DNA of 64,000 nucleotides. It comes from Telopea speciosissima. Taxonomy: Eukaryota > Streptophyta > Magnoliopsida > Proteales > Proteaceae. The stretch covers positions 1,798,001-1,862,000 of the forward strand of contig NC_057924.1 in assembly GCF_018873765.1 (NCBI RefSeq), written 5' to 3'. Below the pieces are notes generated by a model. That model searched no databases. It saw only the letters and a list, made by a program, of their open reading frames with translations, and was not told the DNA's origin. A program made the translations under genes and the position numbers. Position 1 is the stretch's first letter. Each line of letters starts with the position of its first letter. This document shows positions 1 to 11,740 of this stretch, piece by piece.

Positions 1-134
1 TGGTTGCCTTCCTATCTTTTCTGAGTGAAAAGACCTTTGGAACTGACTTTTTGAAACAAACGTTATGTTTCAACTCACTGTGTTTGTTTGGAATCATTCT
101 CTGATTCCATGGTCTTCCCTTGGTCATGAAATAG

Positions 135-3100
135 GTTCAAATAGCCGAAGCTTATGAGAAAGGTGGGGCAGCATGCCTTAGTGTTTTGACAGATGCGAAA
201 TACTTCCTGGTAATATTGTCTGTTTGAGATGACTACTGCTAGATTGGTTTTTTTTTTTTTTTTTGGGGGGGGGGGGGGTTGGAATAGTGGGAGGGTGGTT
301 GGGTGGAGTGAGCTGAATACAAGTCACTTGTTTTTCAGGGAAGCTTTGAAAATCTGGAGATCATACGCAATGCTGGAGTAAAGGTTTCCCTCGTTAAATG
401 TCTTCTCTGCTGCTTTATCTGGATCGTTTACGTGTGTGCTTTAAATATTGGTTTCTCTGACTTGGACAAAAAAAAAACAGTGCCCTCTTCTCTGCAAAGA
501 ATTCATCATTGACGCCTGGCAAATTTACTATGCTCGAACAAAAGGGGCAGATGCAGTTCTTTTGATGGCCGCTGTGTTGCCTGATCATGACATTGGGTAC
601 ATGACTAAGATATGCAAAATTCTTGGGTTGGCTGCACTTGTTGAGGTTTGTGGAATTCTTTTCCCTTGTTGTGATTAACTTTATTTTTTTGTTATTGAAA
701 TGGTTTTGACTCCACATTTTGTTGATGAAGCGAAGTTGGGTTTTATCTATTCAATACTGAATTCAAACTCTAACTGGCCTTCGGCCTTTAAGTTTAGTTC
801 ACTCTTTTGTCCCACTGTATATGGTTCTTCAATATTTCTATTGCTTATATGCTATTACTTGCCAAGTTTTCTCTGGTTGCTTAATTTCAAGGAACCGGGC
901 TTTGATTTTTAAAAATTTTGATTTAGGCCCTTATTCTCAACAACAACTCAGCCTTATCCCAACTAAATGGGGTCAGCTATTTAGGTCCTTATTCTCATCC
1001 CTTGAAAATGTGATAATTTCGTGGAAATATTGCAACATGTATGAAATATATGTATATATTCTTTTAAATATAGAAATGATGGAAGCTTTAAAAGAAACTT
1101 AGCATAGTTATCAAGGCGTCACCTAGGTGACCGCCTTGGCATCCAAGTGCCTTGACAACTAGTGTCGCCTTGGTTGCCTAGGCGGGCAATTTGGTCACCT
1201 TGTTGGTGTCGACTTGCGTCCAGACCCCCTTCAATGCCTTGGGTCGCCTAGACACTGTGACAACTATGAAACTTAAGGGAAACGAACAACTATGAACTAA
1301 GTCATGCCTGAGAACCAGTGCATAAGCAAAGGATATGTCAGAAGATTGATTGTGACAAATTTTTGTGATGTTGGGTTCATTACACTTTAATATTGGTGTA
1401 CAATCATGCTCATTGAGTAAGACTTCACAAGTGTTACATCTTTGACATACAAAGACTAGGCTTGAACTTTGATTAAATCATCATTAAACCTAGGGAAAAT
1501 ATCTACCCCCTCCCCTCTAAGTTTGCCTAATATCAATCCAGTACCCAAGTTTTGAAAAATATCTACCCCCTCCCCTACTTTATAAAGTTACTATCAACCA
1601 TACCCCAACCGTTAAAAACTACCATTAATTGATGACGTGGACAAGTCCACTTTATCTAAAACCCCAAATTACCCTTAATTTATTTTAATTCCATTTTTAC
1701 CCCTCCAATCCCAAAATCCCCTTTTTGCATCGTTTCCCCCCAAACCAAAAGGTTTTTTTTTTTATTTATTGTTTTTCTCTCAAAATCAAAACCCATTTTC
1801 ATCATTTTTCCCCAAAAGCCAAAGCCCTTTTTCATACCTACAACAACAAAAATGAAGAAATAAACAAAGAAGAAGAACAAGCAGGAGAATCATATAACAG
1901 GGACAGGCTCGCCTGATTCCCCCAAAGCAGAGTCATCATCGGATCTCCCTGCAACATTGTCTACACGAGCTCCACAAGCAGGAGCTACAGCCCCACCCAA
2001 AATTTCCCCTGTAATTCTCGGCCTTGTAGAGTCGCAACTCTGCACTCTATTCTCGGCCTTGCAGAGTCTCAATCAATCCAGGCGCCTTTCGTTCCACTCC
2101 AGGAATCAATCCAATCACAACCAGATTACCACTTTCTTGTTGAAACGGAAAAAAATCCATAAAACAATCTTCTTTCTTCAACAGAAAAATGAAGAGGAGC
2201 CGATAATGAAAAAACAAAAAGGCGAATGAAGCAAAGCCTAGAAAGTTGTCTGAAACGTCTAGTAATCACTCACAACTTTCACGCACACAGAGACAGAGGA
2301 GAGGAAGACGAGTATGGTCTATGGACTTAGATGGATAGAGCGAGACATGCGTTGGATGGGTGGTTTTCTAGATGGATGGATGGATTGAACTAGCAAAGTG
2401 GAATTTCACACTTGTTGAGACCTGAATTTTGGATTTTGTAGATCAACAATTATTTACCCATGGCCATATCACTATCTCGGTTGTTCTGCATTCCACTTCA
2501 CCCCGTGGCATCCAAAACCAACCGCCTCACTGTTTTGGTGGTTGGGTTGGGTGCCACATGGACCCAAGAAGAACACGTCATACAGGATAACTGGATCTTT
2601 TCGCATCATCGTAGAGAAGGAACAAGATTACTGGTTCTGGTTTCGCCGGAGAAGAAGACTTGCAGGTGTGACGGTGGTGGTGTTCGCCGGAGAAGAAAGA
2701 AAGGGGCTGTTGTGAGGGAGAAGGAAGGCTTTTGGCTTTTGACTCTACATAAAAGGGTAATTTAGTCTTTTCATAAGTAAGGGAGAAAGACATTTGCTTT
2801 CAATAGAGATTAAAAAGGGTAATTTTGTCTTTACACATGTTTCTTTAACAGCATTACATATTTAGGGTACGGTTGATAGTAACTTTATAAAGTAGGGGAG
2901 GGGGTAGATATTTTTCAAAACTTGGGTACTGGATTGATATTAGGCAAACTTAGAGGGGAGGGGGTAGATATTTTGCCTTAAACCTACTATTCCTTGTTCA
3001 GAGAGAGAGAGAGAGTACTGGGTTTCCCTTTAAAAGAGTTGAATTTTTATGTTTCAAAGCATTGTAATTTTATTATTACATCTGCATTTCTTTCATAGTT

Positions 3101-5043
3101 GTTGTCAATGGAGATGCTGTGTTTCAATTAAAATTTTAACTTAAAGTGCTAAACTTTTTCTCTTGTTGGGGAAAAGAGTTCTTTCTTCTCCGAGGCATTA
3201 CTCTGAACCATACTAATTTCTTTTATTTTCTTTTGGCAAGGTGCAAAATGAAAGAGAAATGGATCGTGTGTTAAGAATTGAGGGGGTTAAACTTATTGGC
3301 ATCAACAACCGTGACCTTGGTAATCTTTGCCTCTTGTAGAATTGTCTTATTTTGTGGGATTCCAATTATGTAAGCCCTTTATGGTTGGCTATTTGTTTGA
3401 TGTGGAGTGCTGATTTGGTCATTGTAACAGCTGCATATGTTAGAGGCATTCTTGATTAGGCACTTCTTTTTTTTTGTGTCCCATCTGAAGTGTGTGGCTC
3501 ACTGTTCTCACAATAGTTTTCCTACTGCATTTTGGTGTTTGATATTCACATCTGAGGTTAGTTGCTTTGTGGATCTATTTATAGCACCTAACATTCGTGA
3601 GCTATGTTTACACCTTTGGTTAGAGGCTTCTCCATTACATTTTATCTCGTGTTTCTTTTATTTTTTCTTCTTATGGGTGGCCATCTGTCGATGGGTTTTG
3701 TACTTTATCTTTTCTTTGTTGATTGTTTCTAAATAGATTAAAAAAAAAACTGTTATGTTTCTCTCACACGTTGAAACTTTCCTTTGTCCCACAAAGATAT
3801 GTATCTAAGTTAGTAGGTATAAATTCTCCTGGATAGGTCCAGTGAGATTTTGCATGCATGTGTTCCTCTAGGTTCAGGTCATACAGGATTACCACTAGCT
3901 TTAATGGAAGTATAGGGACCATCTTACAAGGTATTCTAGCTTTACCATATTTTTGTTCATGGCCTTCTGCCTAATTTTAGAAAACAGATTATCCAACTAT
4001 CTAACTAATCTTTAAATACATTGGCGCAACGGTTAAGTTGCACTATTCCAACCATCAGGTTGTGGGTTCAAAACTTGGAAACAGCCTCTCTGCGAAGCAG
4101 GGGTAAGGTTGCATACATTTGCCCCTCCTATACCCTGCAGTAGTGGGAGCCTCGTGCACAGGGATGCTCCTATTATCCAACTATCTTACTAATCTTTAAA
4201 TACCATTCAATGCTCTGTAATAGCATGTGACAAGTATGCAAAGCAAGGAACTTGGGGTTGACTGTTTCTATGACTTGGATTAGTTTTGTCACAAGTCAAG
4301 AATAGTCGTAATATTCCTGAATCTAAAATTAATTTAATATTACCATTACAAATGTTACATGAATTTATATGGTGAATACAGAGGAAATGAAAGATTGTGA
4401 CTTCTCAAGAATTGTTATCTTGATGTAGAACCTGAAGTGTCCTAGGTTTTTTGTGGTAGCTTAGAGTTTGTAATAACAGGATAGGGTCAAATAGTGGGTT
4501 GTTAAGGGACATTCAAGAACTCCCTATACATTATGCAAGTTCGGTTTTGGCTTGTAAGCTTCTGTTCTGGTATTCCACTCTTGGTTGATGGTTATGGGAT
4601 ATGGAGGTTTGCAGTTATCAGTAAGGAATGAGGTCGTCTCTTATTGTGTTGAGACACCAGGGCAATGGAATGTTCTTGACATAGACATAAGTTGTGTAAG
4701 AAAGCCGCAACTTGAACATGATGTGACATGTTTAATAATTCGAGTCATGTTCAATTAGTGCAACATGACATACAAATGATAATAAAAAGCACGAAACAAG
4801 TACAAGAAAAACGACAAAAAACAGAATCTAGCATTCAGAAGTGCCAGTAGTAATTTAACTGAATTATTGTCATAAAGTAATAAGGTAATAAATTGGTTGG
4901 AGGGTTCACTTTCGGTTTTTTCAGTTTCAGCCCAAAATGACCTGTTCACTTAGTGTCTGTTTTGAGTTAGACTGAAATTGGCTGAACAGGGATTTAGCTG
5001 GTTGTGTTCTTGTTGGGTTGACAATTTGAATCAGTACTGTATT

Positions 5044-5082
<39 letters not shown>

Positions 5083-6967
5083 TTGTTACCCTAATACCTT
5101 GTAAGTTATTCTAGTCTTCTTTTTTCTTTTTTGAGGATAACCTTTTAGACAATGTTATTGATCAGTATGCACCTGTAAGACTTGGATGAGCCTAGAAAAC
5201 TAGTCCAAATTTCCAAGTTATGCATGGATCCTCTAGGACATTCTCAAGTTGAATCTAGCCATATTTAGGGCTTGTCTGGTCATTATGACACTTGACTAAG
5301 TTGACTTAAAACCTGACTTGGCTTGGTGATGCACCCAAGTCAAAGCCCATTGTTCCACCATGTTGTGATGTATGTTAGCTGTATATTTAATACTCATGTC
5401 CTTTTATGCACTTTTTTTTTTCCGGTCATTGTTTATCATTCATATTGCAGAGGATATGAAAATACTTTTCTGCATACTATTGTGCATGGATGGGAGAATC
5501 AAGTCTTGAATAATAAAAGGCAAAGGTTTTCTTTGTGGTCCATGGAGAGAAGCTTGCCTTCATGGTTCATTTGCTCCCATGTGGCAGTTGGCACTCAAAT
5601 TTTTCATGTTGTCCATATCATGATCTGTGGTTCTAGACTTCTAGTAAGTCTGAGCCCATTCTTATTTTCCTACTATTGATATACATTGTTGTGTTCCCTT
5701 CTTAACTGCTTGAGCTTTTGGAATACGCGGTTGTAACATAGGATCAAAGTGAGGAGGTTGCGTGTTTGATCCCTGGTAGGTGCAGGAGAGTATGTTGTGT
5801 CCTGTACCCTCAGTGCCACGTGTTGGTGTTACGTGCAGAGCCGTGTGTGTGGGCCTGCATATACAGATGGTGTTGATAAACATTGTTGTGTTCCCTTTCT
5901 AACAGCTCGAATTTTTGGGATAAGTGGTTGTATCATCTATGAATACCCAACACCTGGAAACATGGCTAATCCAAGGATGAGCTTCCCATCCAATGGTTGG
6001 TGATACCATTCAAGCCCTCCACATGGCTCAAAAGGGAGGGGGGGGGGACCATGGAGGGAAGCCTTTCTCCACAGGGCTGTGAGAAGTCATGTTCCCCAAA
6101 TAATATGTGGTCTCAAAATAATACATCAGTTCTGGGTTACCTGCAGAAACATTTGAGGTTGATATTAGTAATACAAGGAAGCTTCTCGAGGGAGAATGTG
6201 GCCAAGTGATCCAAGAAAAGGACATGATTGTAAGTGATTTTTTCACTTATTTAATTTTTATCTAGTGGGGCTATATTTTTCATCAGATTTATATTTCTTT
6301 CCTTTATTTTGGGTCTTAGGGGGGAGGGTGTTACGTTGTATTTTCTTGTTGTACGTGTATGAAATTTACTCTTCTCTTCAGGTGGTTGCGGAATCGGGTT
6401 TGTTTACTCCAGATGACATAGCTTATGTACAGAAAACTGGAGTTAAAGCGGTAAGCCTTGCAAAATTTTAGATGCCTATAAATATTCTAATATGTTTCTT
6501 TTAATACTATTGCTCTAGTGCATTAGTTTCATATTTTATGTAAAAAGATATTCTTTTGCCACTAATGACAATCTTTAATACCTAAAAACTTGGCATGCTT
6601 GTCTTTAGATGAGTGAAATATCTTTGGATCAAGGCATGCCATCTTTGCCTATGATCCACATAAGTGATGTTGCCTGACACATATCAAGTATGGGGAGTGA
6701 ATTTGCTCGCATGAGTGGGGAAATAATCCCCTTGTTCTTTTCATGCCTTAGATATCTGTTCAACTCAAAGATGCATGCATATGTTTGAAGGCATGCTGTG
6801 CATTTTTGTGGTGTCCAAATTTGTGACAGATGCTCGTGTTTGTACTTGTTCTAAGGTGAAAATATTTTGCTTTTGCCTTGTAGATTTTGGTTGGTGAGTC
6901 CATTGTGAAACAAAGTGATCCGAAGAGAGGAATTATGCAGCTGTTTGGTAAAGATATTTCTTCCTGA
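135..6967 (+). CDS. IGPS: Indole-3-glycerol phosphate synthase, 3' part (partial)
   Basis: Ring-closing step of tryptophan synthesis: converts 1-(2-carboxyphenylamino)-1-deoxyribulose 5-phosphate to indole-3-glycerol phosphate, in the plastid in plants. Exons read as 135-209, 339-383, 481-645, 3241-3319, 6147-6229, 6382-6450 and 6884-6967, all with GT-AG borders and matching phases (the 3319/6147 junction splits a Glu codon). Visible (beta-alpha)8-barrel motifs: CKEF with the catalytic Lys (exon at 481), [18 protein letters not shown] and VGESIV near the end; the protein stops with GKDISS. The N-terminal half, including the KASPS substrate loop and the transit peptide, lies before the window, which starts inside an intron. 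Intron 646-3240 holds two transposons and intron 3320-6146 an Au SINE. No frame break seen. Family assignment is secure; exon 135-209 has slightly less certain borders. Confidence 0.93.
1103..1268. mobile_element. Small MITE in IGPS intron
   Basis: The ends are inverted copies of CATAGTTATCA / TGACAACTATG. They are flanked by AAACTTA on both sides (left 1095-1101, right 1269-1275), which looks like a 7-8 bp target duplication of the hAT kind. The interior has repeated CGCCTAGG / CACCTAGG motifs and no coding capacity. Confidence 0.55.
1493..2977. mobile_element. Non-autonomous Mutator-like element in IGPS intron
   Basis: A 1485-bp element with nearly perfect terminal inverted repeats of about 115 bp (1493-1608 against 2862-2977), beginning GGGAAAATATCTACCCCC. 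It is bordered by a perfect 9-bp duplication TTAAACCTA at 1484-1492 and 2978-2986, the signature of Mutator-like transposons. Each inverted repeat contains ATCTACCCCCTCCCC twice. No transposase is seen; the interior has short open frames (for example 1957-2229, 2460-2765) that I do not recognise, which could be captured host sequence or chance. Confidence 0.85.
3988..4203 (+). mobile_element. Au SINE with 32-bp flanking direct repeat
   Basis: 4020-4171 matches the Au SINE family of plants: a tRNA-derived head with box A-like and box B-like segments (GTGGGTTCAAAACTT), then the typical AAACAGCCTCTCTGCGAAGCAGGGGTAAGG block and GGGAGCCTCGTGCAC near the 3' end. Direct repeats of 32 bp with one mismatch flank it (3988-4019 and 4172-4203), marking insertion into an IGPS intron. 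The duplication is longer than usual for a SINE. Confidence 0.85.
5048..5082. repeat. (GT)n(GA)n microsatellite
   Basis: A TG-dinucleotide run followed directly by an AG run inside the IGPS intron. The rest of this intron up to 6146 shows no exon; it contains an imperfect 60-bp direct repeat (about 5680-5740 and 5875-5935). Confidence 0.8.
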
Positions 6968-7763
6968 GTCGTGAGGTTTCTGTCCCCACTTTTTCTTTAT
7001 TTCTCCTTTCCAATTTTCCTTCAAGCCTGTACAAATGGATTAAGTTGTTGTATACTTTATAGATAATTATATAGGAGAATAGTCGAAAAGCAAACCTAAA
7101 AGCCTGCTTCTACTTATCCTTTTCAAGTTGAAGGCAATTAACCACTCATGATGATTGAATTCATTATATAGTTTTAAGGGGTGTCTATGCTGGTTAGTGA
7201 AAATACATCTGGGGTTGGAAGTTGGAACTGTCAATATAATGGCATTATCATGCAATTAAGAGCCAGAAGGTGGGAATTCCCTTTGTACATGTAACCTTTT
7301 AATCATGGACTCAGTTGTGTGCAACAATATCAAGTGGTTTTGTCCAGCCAGATGAGCCACAGAATAGGTTATCCTTCGATCATATGGACAGAACGTTGTT
7401 GAAGAAGATGAATATCCCAAATGAGCATTACTATCTGATGAACAAATTCAAGCTAATGCATCTGATGGGTAGTAATGTATTCTTTAGGGACATGCACCGT
7501 TGTCACTCGTGTTTTAGGTGTCCAGCATGGGTGGAGGATGTGTTCAGTTCTTTAGTCTTACCCTGCTTCTTCAGACTGAGTCATCGTACTCTCTCTCTCT
7601 CCCAATGGATGTGAGTTCATTCACTTCTGCGACGCCTTCATCGATACTGTAGACTTTATGTAACCTTCATCTCAAACAAGTCTGTTTATTTTCTACTTTA
7701 GCCTCTCTGCTTCTTATTACATCTTAATTAAATTGCTTTTACCTTGCACCCTTTATCTACCTA

Positions 7764-7912
7764 GGCTGTGTTTGGTATGCATTCTTGGAATGCATTTCAA
7801 GTCAATAATGCATACTAAGATGATAATTTTCACTGTTTTTATCATCTCAGAATGCATTATCTACCTAGAATGCATCCCAAGAATGCATCCCAAGAATGCA
7901 TACCAAACAGTC
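7764..7912. mobile_element. MITE, TTTGGTATGCATTC family
   Basis: The ends GGCTGTGTTTGGTATGCATTC and GAATGCATACCAAACAGTC are inverted; the flanks CTA and TTA suggest a 3-bp TWA-type target site (PIF/Harbinger-like). The same terminal sequence occurs in CslE introns at 17517-17565, 22437-22487 and 33783-33822. The rest of the spacer 6968-9570 shows no gene I can support. Confidence 0.55.
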
Positions 7913-9124
7913 TTAATTTCTTCATTTGATTTTCTTTCTTGTCGTTTATATTTAGGATTGAAATAATTGTACAATCGTGAAGAATTTAATGCACTTCTGT
8001 CAGAAACAAAGCAAGTGAGTTGAATTGATGACTCTTCCATCACCTGGATTCAGTCACTCGAAATACAAATCCATTACAATTAGGCTGACGGTTCAAACTA
8101 TTATTTTTTTTAGGGTTTTTGACAAATGCCCCCCTAAAAATGCCCATTTGTCCAAATGCCTCCTTACAGTTTTTCTAATTGTAAATTTCCCTTTACTTTC
8201 AAAACATTGTAGCATTTTGATCCAATCCGTTAGAATGGAACGTCATGTGCAAACTGGCTGGACTTTTTTTTACCATTCTACCCTTAATAGGGTAGAATGA
8301 CCAACTTGCCCTCACTAACACTCAACCCTGCAACTCATCTTCCAAATCCTAGCTATCTATCTCCACTGTAATCCATGGCCAGAAACCCTTCTTCCCTAAA
8401 TCGATTGGTCTCCTGCTATGTTCTAAGCTCCCATCTAGTTTCCTGTTCTGTTTAAATCTTCTCTTTGTGATTGTTTGGTTATTTTTCTGTAATTAAATAT
8501 GAAAAGATTGAGATCCTATGTTGAACCATGCTCGTGCGTCTTTTCATATGGAAAGTGTCGTTTGTGTCCACCCATAAATGAGGGGTATCCGTGTTGGTCT
8601 CTCTACCGAACAGTTCGAGCTAACTCTCTTTGTGTAGTCTTTACTGGGCTCAATAAGTGATGATGATTGGCGACCTAACAGGAGAAGGAAAGCAACAAAA
8701 GGAGGAGAAATAATTATCCTAGTCATGAATTAATTTAAAAAAAAAAAGTGATAGCGAGTAGACCATTTGGACCTCGGACAACCAATGGATTAGAATCTTT
8801 TATCTTGGGACTGGCAGACAATGAAAAAACCTATCTTGACTAGCACTCTGCACTACAGTCACTATCGTAGTAGATCTGCAGATCTTACCCCTTGTTTAGG
8901 GTTGCCCATTGAGGAGGGAAGAAGACGTAGATGAAAGATATGGATTTAATTCATGGGGATTTATATAATAGGGAAAATCTTATTGTAAACGAACCAGGTT
9001 TGGTTTTCGTTCCGAAATTCAGTTCTATACGGTTCTTACATCGTTTGGTTTCGGTTCTTGTACTCGGTCTATAGAGAAAAAAAACGCTACTTGAGCACGT
9101 TCGGTGCACTATCTCTATGTCTGG

Positions 9125-9246
9125 ATATAGGGGTGCACAAAATGACCAGCGCACTCAATGGAAAGATGGAAAATCCCGAGGGTGTGATGGTCATTTTGCA
9201 TGCCCGTACGTTTGGGCATAGGGGTAGTGCACCGCACACGCCCAGA
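9125..9246. repeat. Imperfect foldback
   Basis: Inverted segments around GGGTGCACAAAATGACCA and TGGTCATTTTGCATGCCC, with a repeat of the GGGGTGCAC tip on the far side. It resembles the small foldback elements of the CslE cluster; intergenic, no coding capacity. Confidence 0.4.
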
Positions 9247-9571
9247 TAAGGTTCTCTTTCTCATAATACTAACATTAGTAATATATACTATAATCTATTA
9301 GTATTATAATATACTAATATCCTTATTATACTAGTATCCAAATTTGGTTCGTTTCAATTTCTATGCGAGACCTGGAATCGAATTGAGAACCAAATCGGTG
9401 CTACACCCAATACTCAAACCTTATCGAATTTTATTCGATTAAGTTCAATTTAGCTTATTCAGTCCGATTTCGATTTGAATTTGACACCCTATCGAGGTAA
9501 AATTACATTCAATCCAAAGTGTTTAAATATTCAATTCCATGGGTAGAACCGTAGAACATAAAGATTAATAT

Positions 9572-9619
9572 GAATATTCATATTCTTTTTTTTTTTTTGA
9601 TAAGGGAATATTCATATTC
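9572..9619. mobile_element. 20-bp poly(T)GATAAGG insertion with 14-bp duplication
   Basis: Thirteen T followed by GATAAGG (9586-9605) lies between two copies of GAATATTCATATTC (9572-9585 and 9606-9619). Read on the minus strand this is CCTTATC plus poly(A), as expected for the extreme 3' end of a LINE inserted by target-primed reverse transcription and almost fully 5'-truncated. Confidence 0.6.
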
Positions 9620-9667
9620 AACTTGTAGGGTTTTTTTTTTTTTTTTTTTTAGTAAAAAACTTGTAGG
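9620..9667. mobile_element. 28-bp poly(T) insertion with 10-bp duplication
   Basis: A run of about 21 T followed by AGTAAAA (9630-9657) is flanked by AACTTGTAGG on both sides (9620-9629, 9658-9667). Probably another extreme retrotransposon 3' end or retroposed poly(A) stub. Confidence 0.5.
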
Positions 9668-9757
9668 TCATACGAGGCTAAAGAGATTTTTTTGTTTTAT
9701 GAGGTTGAAAGGTCAAAGAGATCCACATTATTATATATTAATGATTGATAATAAATA

Positions 9758-11386
9758 GGGAAAATTGTTCAGATCTATTAGATAAAAAAATTAATTGCAA
9801 TATAAGTAAGTTTAAAATTTATTTTACAGCCATTAATTTCAATTTTAAAAGTATTTACTTAAACCCTGTAGTTAGTTACTACTCATGAGTTCATGATTGA
9901 ACTTCCTAAAATACCCTAATCCTTCATCTTTTTTCTCCTATTTTATTTTATTGTATTTTTATTTTTATTTAATTCTTTCATTTTTTATCAATTTGACCCA
10001 CCACCACCTCCTCTTCCTCCTCTCTTTCTTCTTCTTTCTCTCCGTGCAAGGCTGGCAGCATCCCACCGTTGCAACCCTGCAACTCCACCCCCACCTGTAA
10101 CCCGCCCCACCATGCTCACATCAACCCCCAGTCCCCCACCCCATGACCTGTTGAATCCTTCTCTCTAATTCCCTTTATCCTCCCAAAAATTACTGGAACA
10201 TTCTCATCATTACTATCAAGATTTCTCATAAAATTTTCTTCCCTCAATACCTAACCATCCCGGCCAGTACTAAAGCGGAGTTAGTTGTGGTGTCAGTGAG
10301 AAGGTAGGAAGGATTGGTCCGTGACAGAACTTGGCGTAGACGAGGAGGAGAAAAATCAACGAGAACATTATGGAGAAGATTCCAATGACGACAACGAGGC
10401 TTGGTCAGAACCCATTAACCATGTTGTCGTTGTAGTTGAAGCTTCAGCATCGTTGAAGATGAAGAAGAAAGATGAAGATGGGTCTCCCTGTGATACGAAA
10501 ATAATATATATGCTTATTTTTTATGACTTTGTAGGGGCTTTGGGGTAGATTTTCCCTATTAGTGATAGAGCTCTTTGTTTATTGCCCCCTGTATTCAATT
10601 ATTTTTTGGGATTTTCTAATAAAATCGTAGGGTTGATCCGGGTCCCAGATAATATTCGGGTCAAAAAAAAAAAAAAAAAATAAAGAAAAAAGGATTCAAG
10701 ATGATGATGGTGGTGGTGATCGAAACCAGATTACGCATAGCGATTCGCGAAGTGAAGGAACAAACTTCGCTGAAATGCTCTAACATAAATTGCGAAAAAC
10801 GTATCGCCAGGGAATTATTTCTAATAGCACAATTAGTAGAGAATTTGAAAAGCTTTGGGTTTTGACGTTTTGTATTTGCAGCCCGACTAATACCATAATA
10901 ATCAACATTTTATTGTAATATTAACAATAAAGCACTAGAAACATCGAATTCCGAATAGGGCGGCATTGAAGTGAGAGGGGAGAGTGAGAACGGGAGAGGG
11001 AGGAGGTGTTATAGGTGGGGGGTGGAGTTGCAGGTTGCAGCGGTGGGATGCTGCAGCCTTGTGCGGAGAAGAAAGAAAGAAAAAGGAAGAGAGGAGGAAT
11101 AGGAGGAGGTGGTGGTGGGTCCTTCATGTTAATTAATTAATTAATTAATTAAATAAAAATGTGAAAAAAAGAGAAGAAAGAAGAAATAAAAAACGGAGAG
11201 AGAAGATGAAGTGTTAGGGTATTTTTGGAAGTTCAATCATGTTTTTTCATGGAATGCAAGAGTAGTAACTAACTCCGGGGTTTAAGTAAATCTTTTTAAA
11301 ATTGAAACTAGTAGATGTAAAACAATTTTTAAGCCTTCTTATCTTGTAATTATTTTTCTTATCCAGTAGATCTGGACAATTTTCCC
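9758..11386. mobile_element. Non-autonomous Mutator-like element, intergenic
   Basis: A 1629-bp element bordered by a perfect 9-bp duplication TAATAAATA (9749-9757 and 11387-11395). Long imperfect inverted repeats of roughly 350-450 bp start GGGAAAATTGTTCAGATC on the left and end GATCTGGACAATTTTCCC on the right. They extend inward through purine/pyrimidine-rich tracts to a matching pair about 10040-10110 and 11010-11070. The tip GGGAAAAT is shared with the element at 1493. A short frame at 10321-10548 is not recognised; a poly(A)-tailed segment ends at 10681. No transposase. Confidence 0.8.
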
Positions 11387-11601
11387 TAATAAATATTTAC
11401 ATATGAAGAGTTAGATTGCAGTCATTGAATGAAAGTGAAGAAATTTTGTGTGTTCGTTGTCAGTCAAATCAATTATATATTCATGTCCTTCCAAAAAAAT
11501 ACTGTTTCTATGCGGAAGAAGTTTGTGGACTAAATCCATTTGTGTTCGTTAAAGATTGCAGAGTTGCGTTCATAGGGGAATTTTCTTCATGGTCTCTGGT
11601 T

Positions 11602-11704
11602 AAGTCTCAGTTGCTTGTTCAATTGAGAGAGAGAGAGATGGCCAAGTCTCAGCTGCTTGATCAATTGAAAGATGGCCAAATCTCATTTGCTTGATCAATT
11701 GTGC

Positions 11705-11707
<3 letters not shown>
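11602..11707 (+). repeat. Threefold 34-bp tandem repeat before CslE copy A
   Basis: Three imperfect copies of AAGTCTCAGYTGCTTGATCAATTG followed by a short GA run and ATGGCC (about 11602-11643, 11644-11677, 11678-11707). It lies 35-140 bp before the start codon of copy A, thus in its proximal promoter or 5' leader. Two copies carry an out-of-context ATG (ATGGCC), which could act as an upstream start codon if transcribed. Confidence 0.7.

Positions 11708-11739
<32 letters not shown>
11708..11739 (+). promoter_or_regulatory. (GA)n tract before the start codon of copy A
   Basis: An uninterrupted GA run ends immediately before CATGGCG. Copies B (19149-19162) and D (31641-31662) also have GA runs just before their ATG. 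GA repeats in plant leaders are known binding sites for BASIC PENTACYSTEINE proteins; a regulatory role here is inference. Confidence 0.45.

Positions 11740-11740
<1 letters not shown>

Noticed and set aside
1957..2229. Open frame inside the Mutator-like element
   Set aside because: Short, no recognised domain, low-complexity Lys/Gln end; cannot tell captured gene from chance.
8103..8300. Element-like start (AGGGTTTTTGACAAATGCCCCCC)
   Set aside because: Resembles a transposon end, but I found no inverted partner or duplication in the window.
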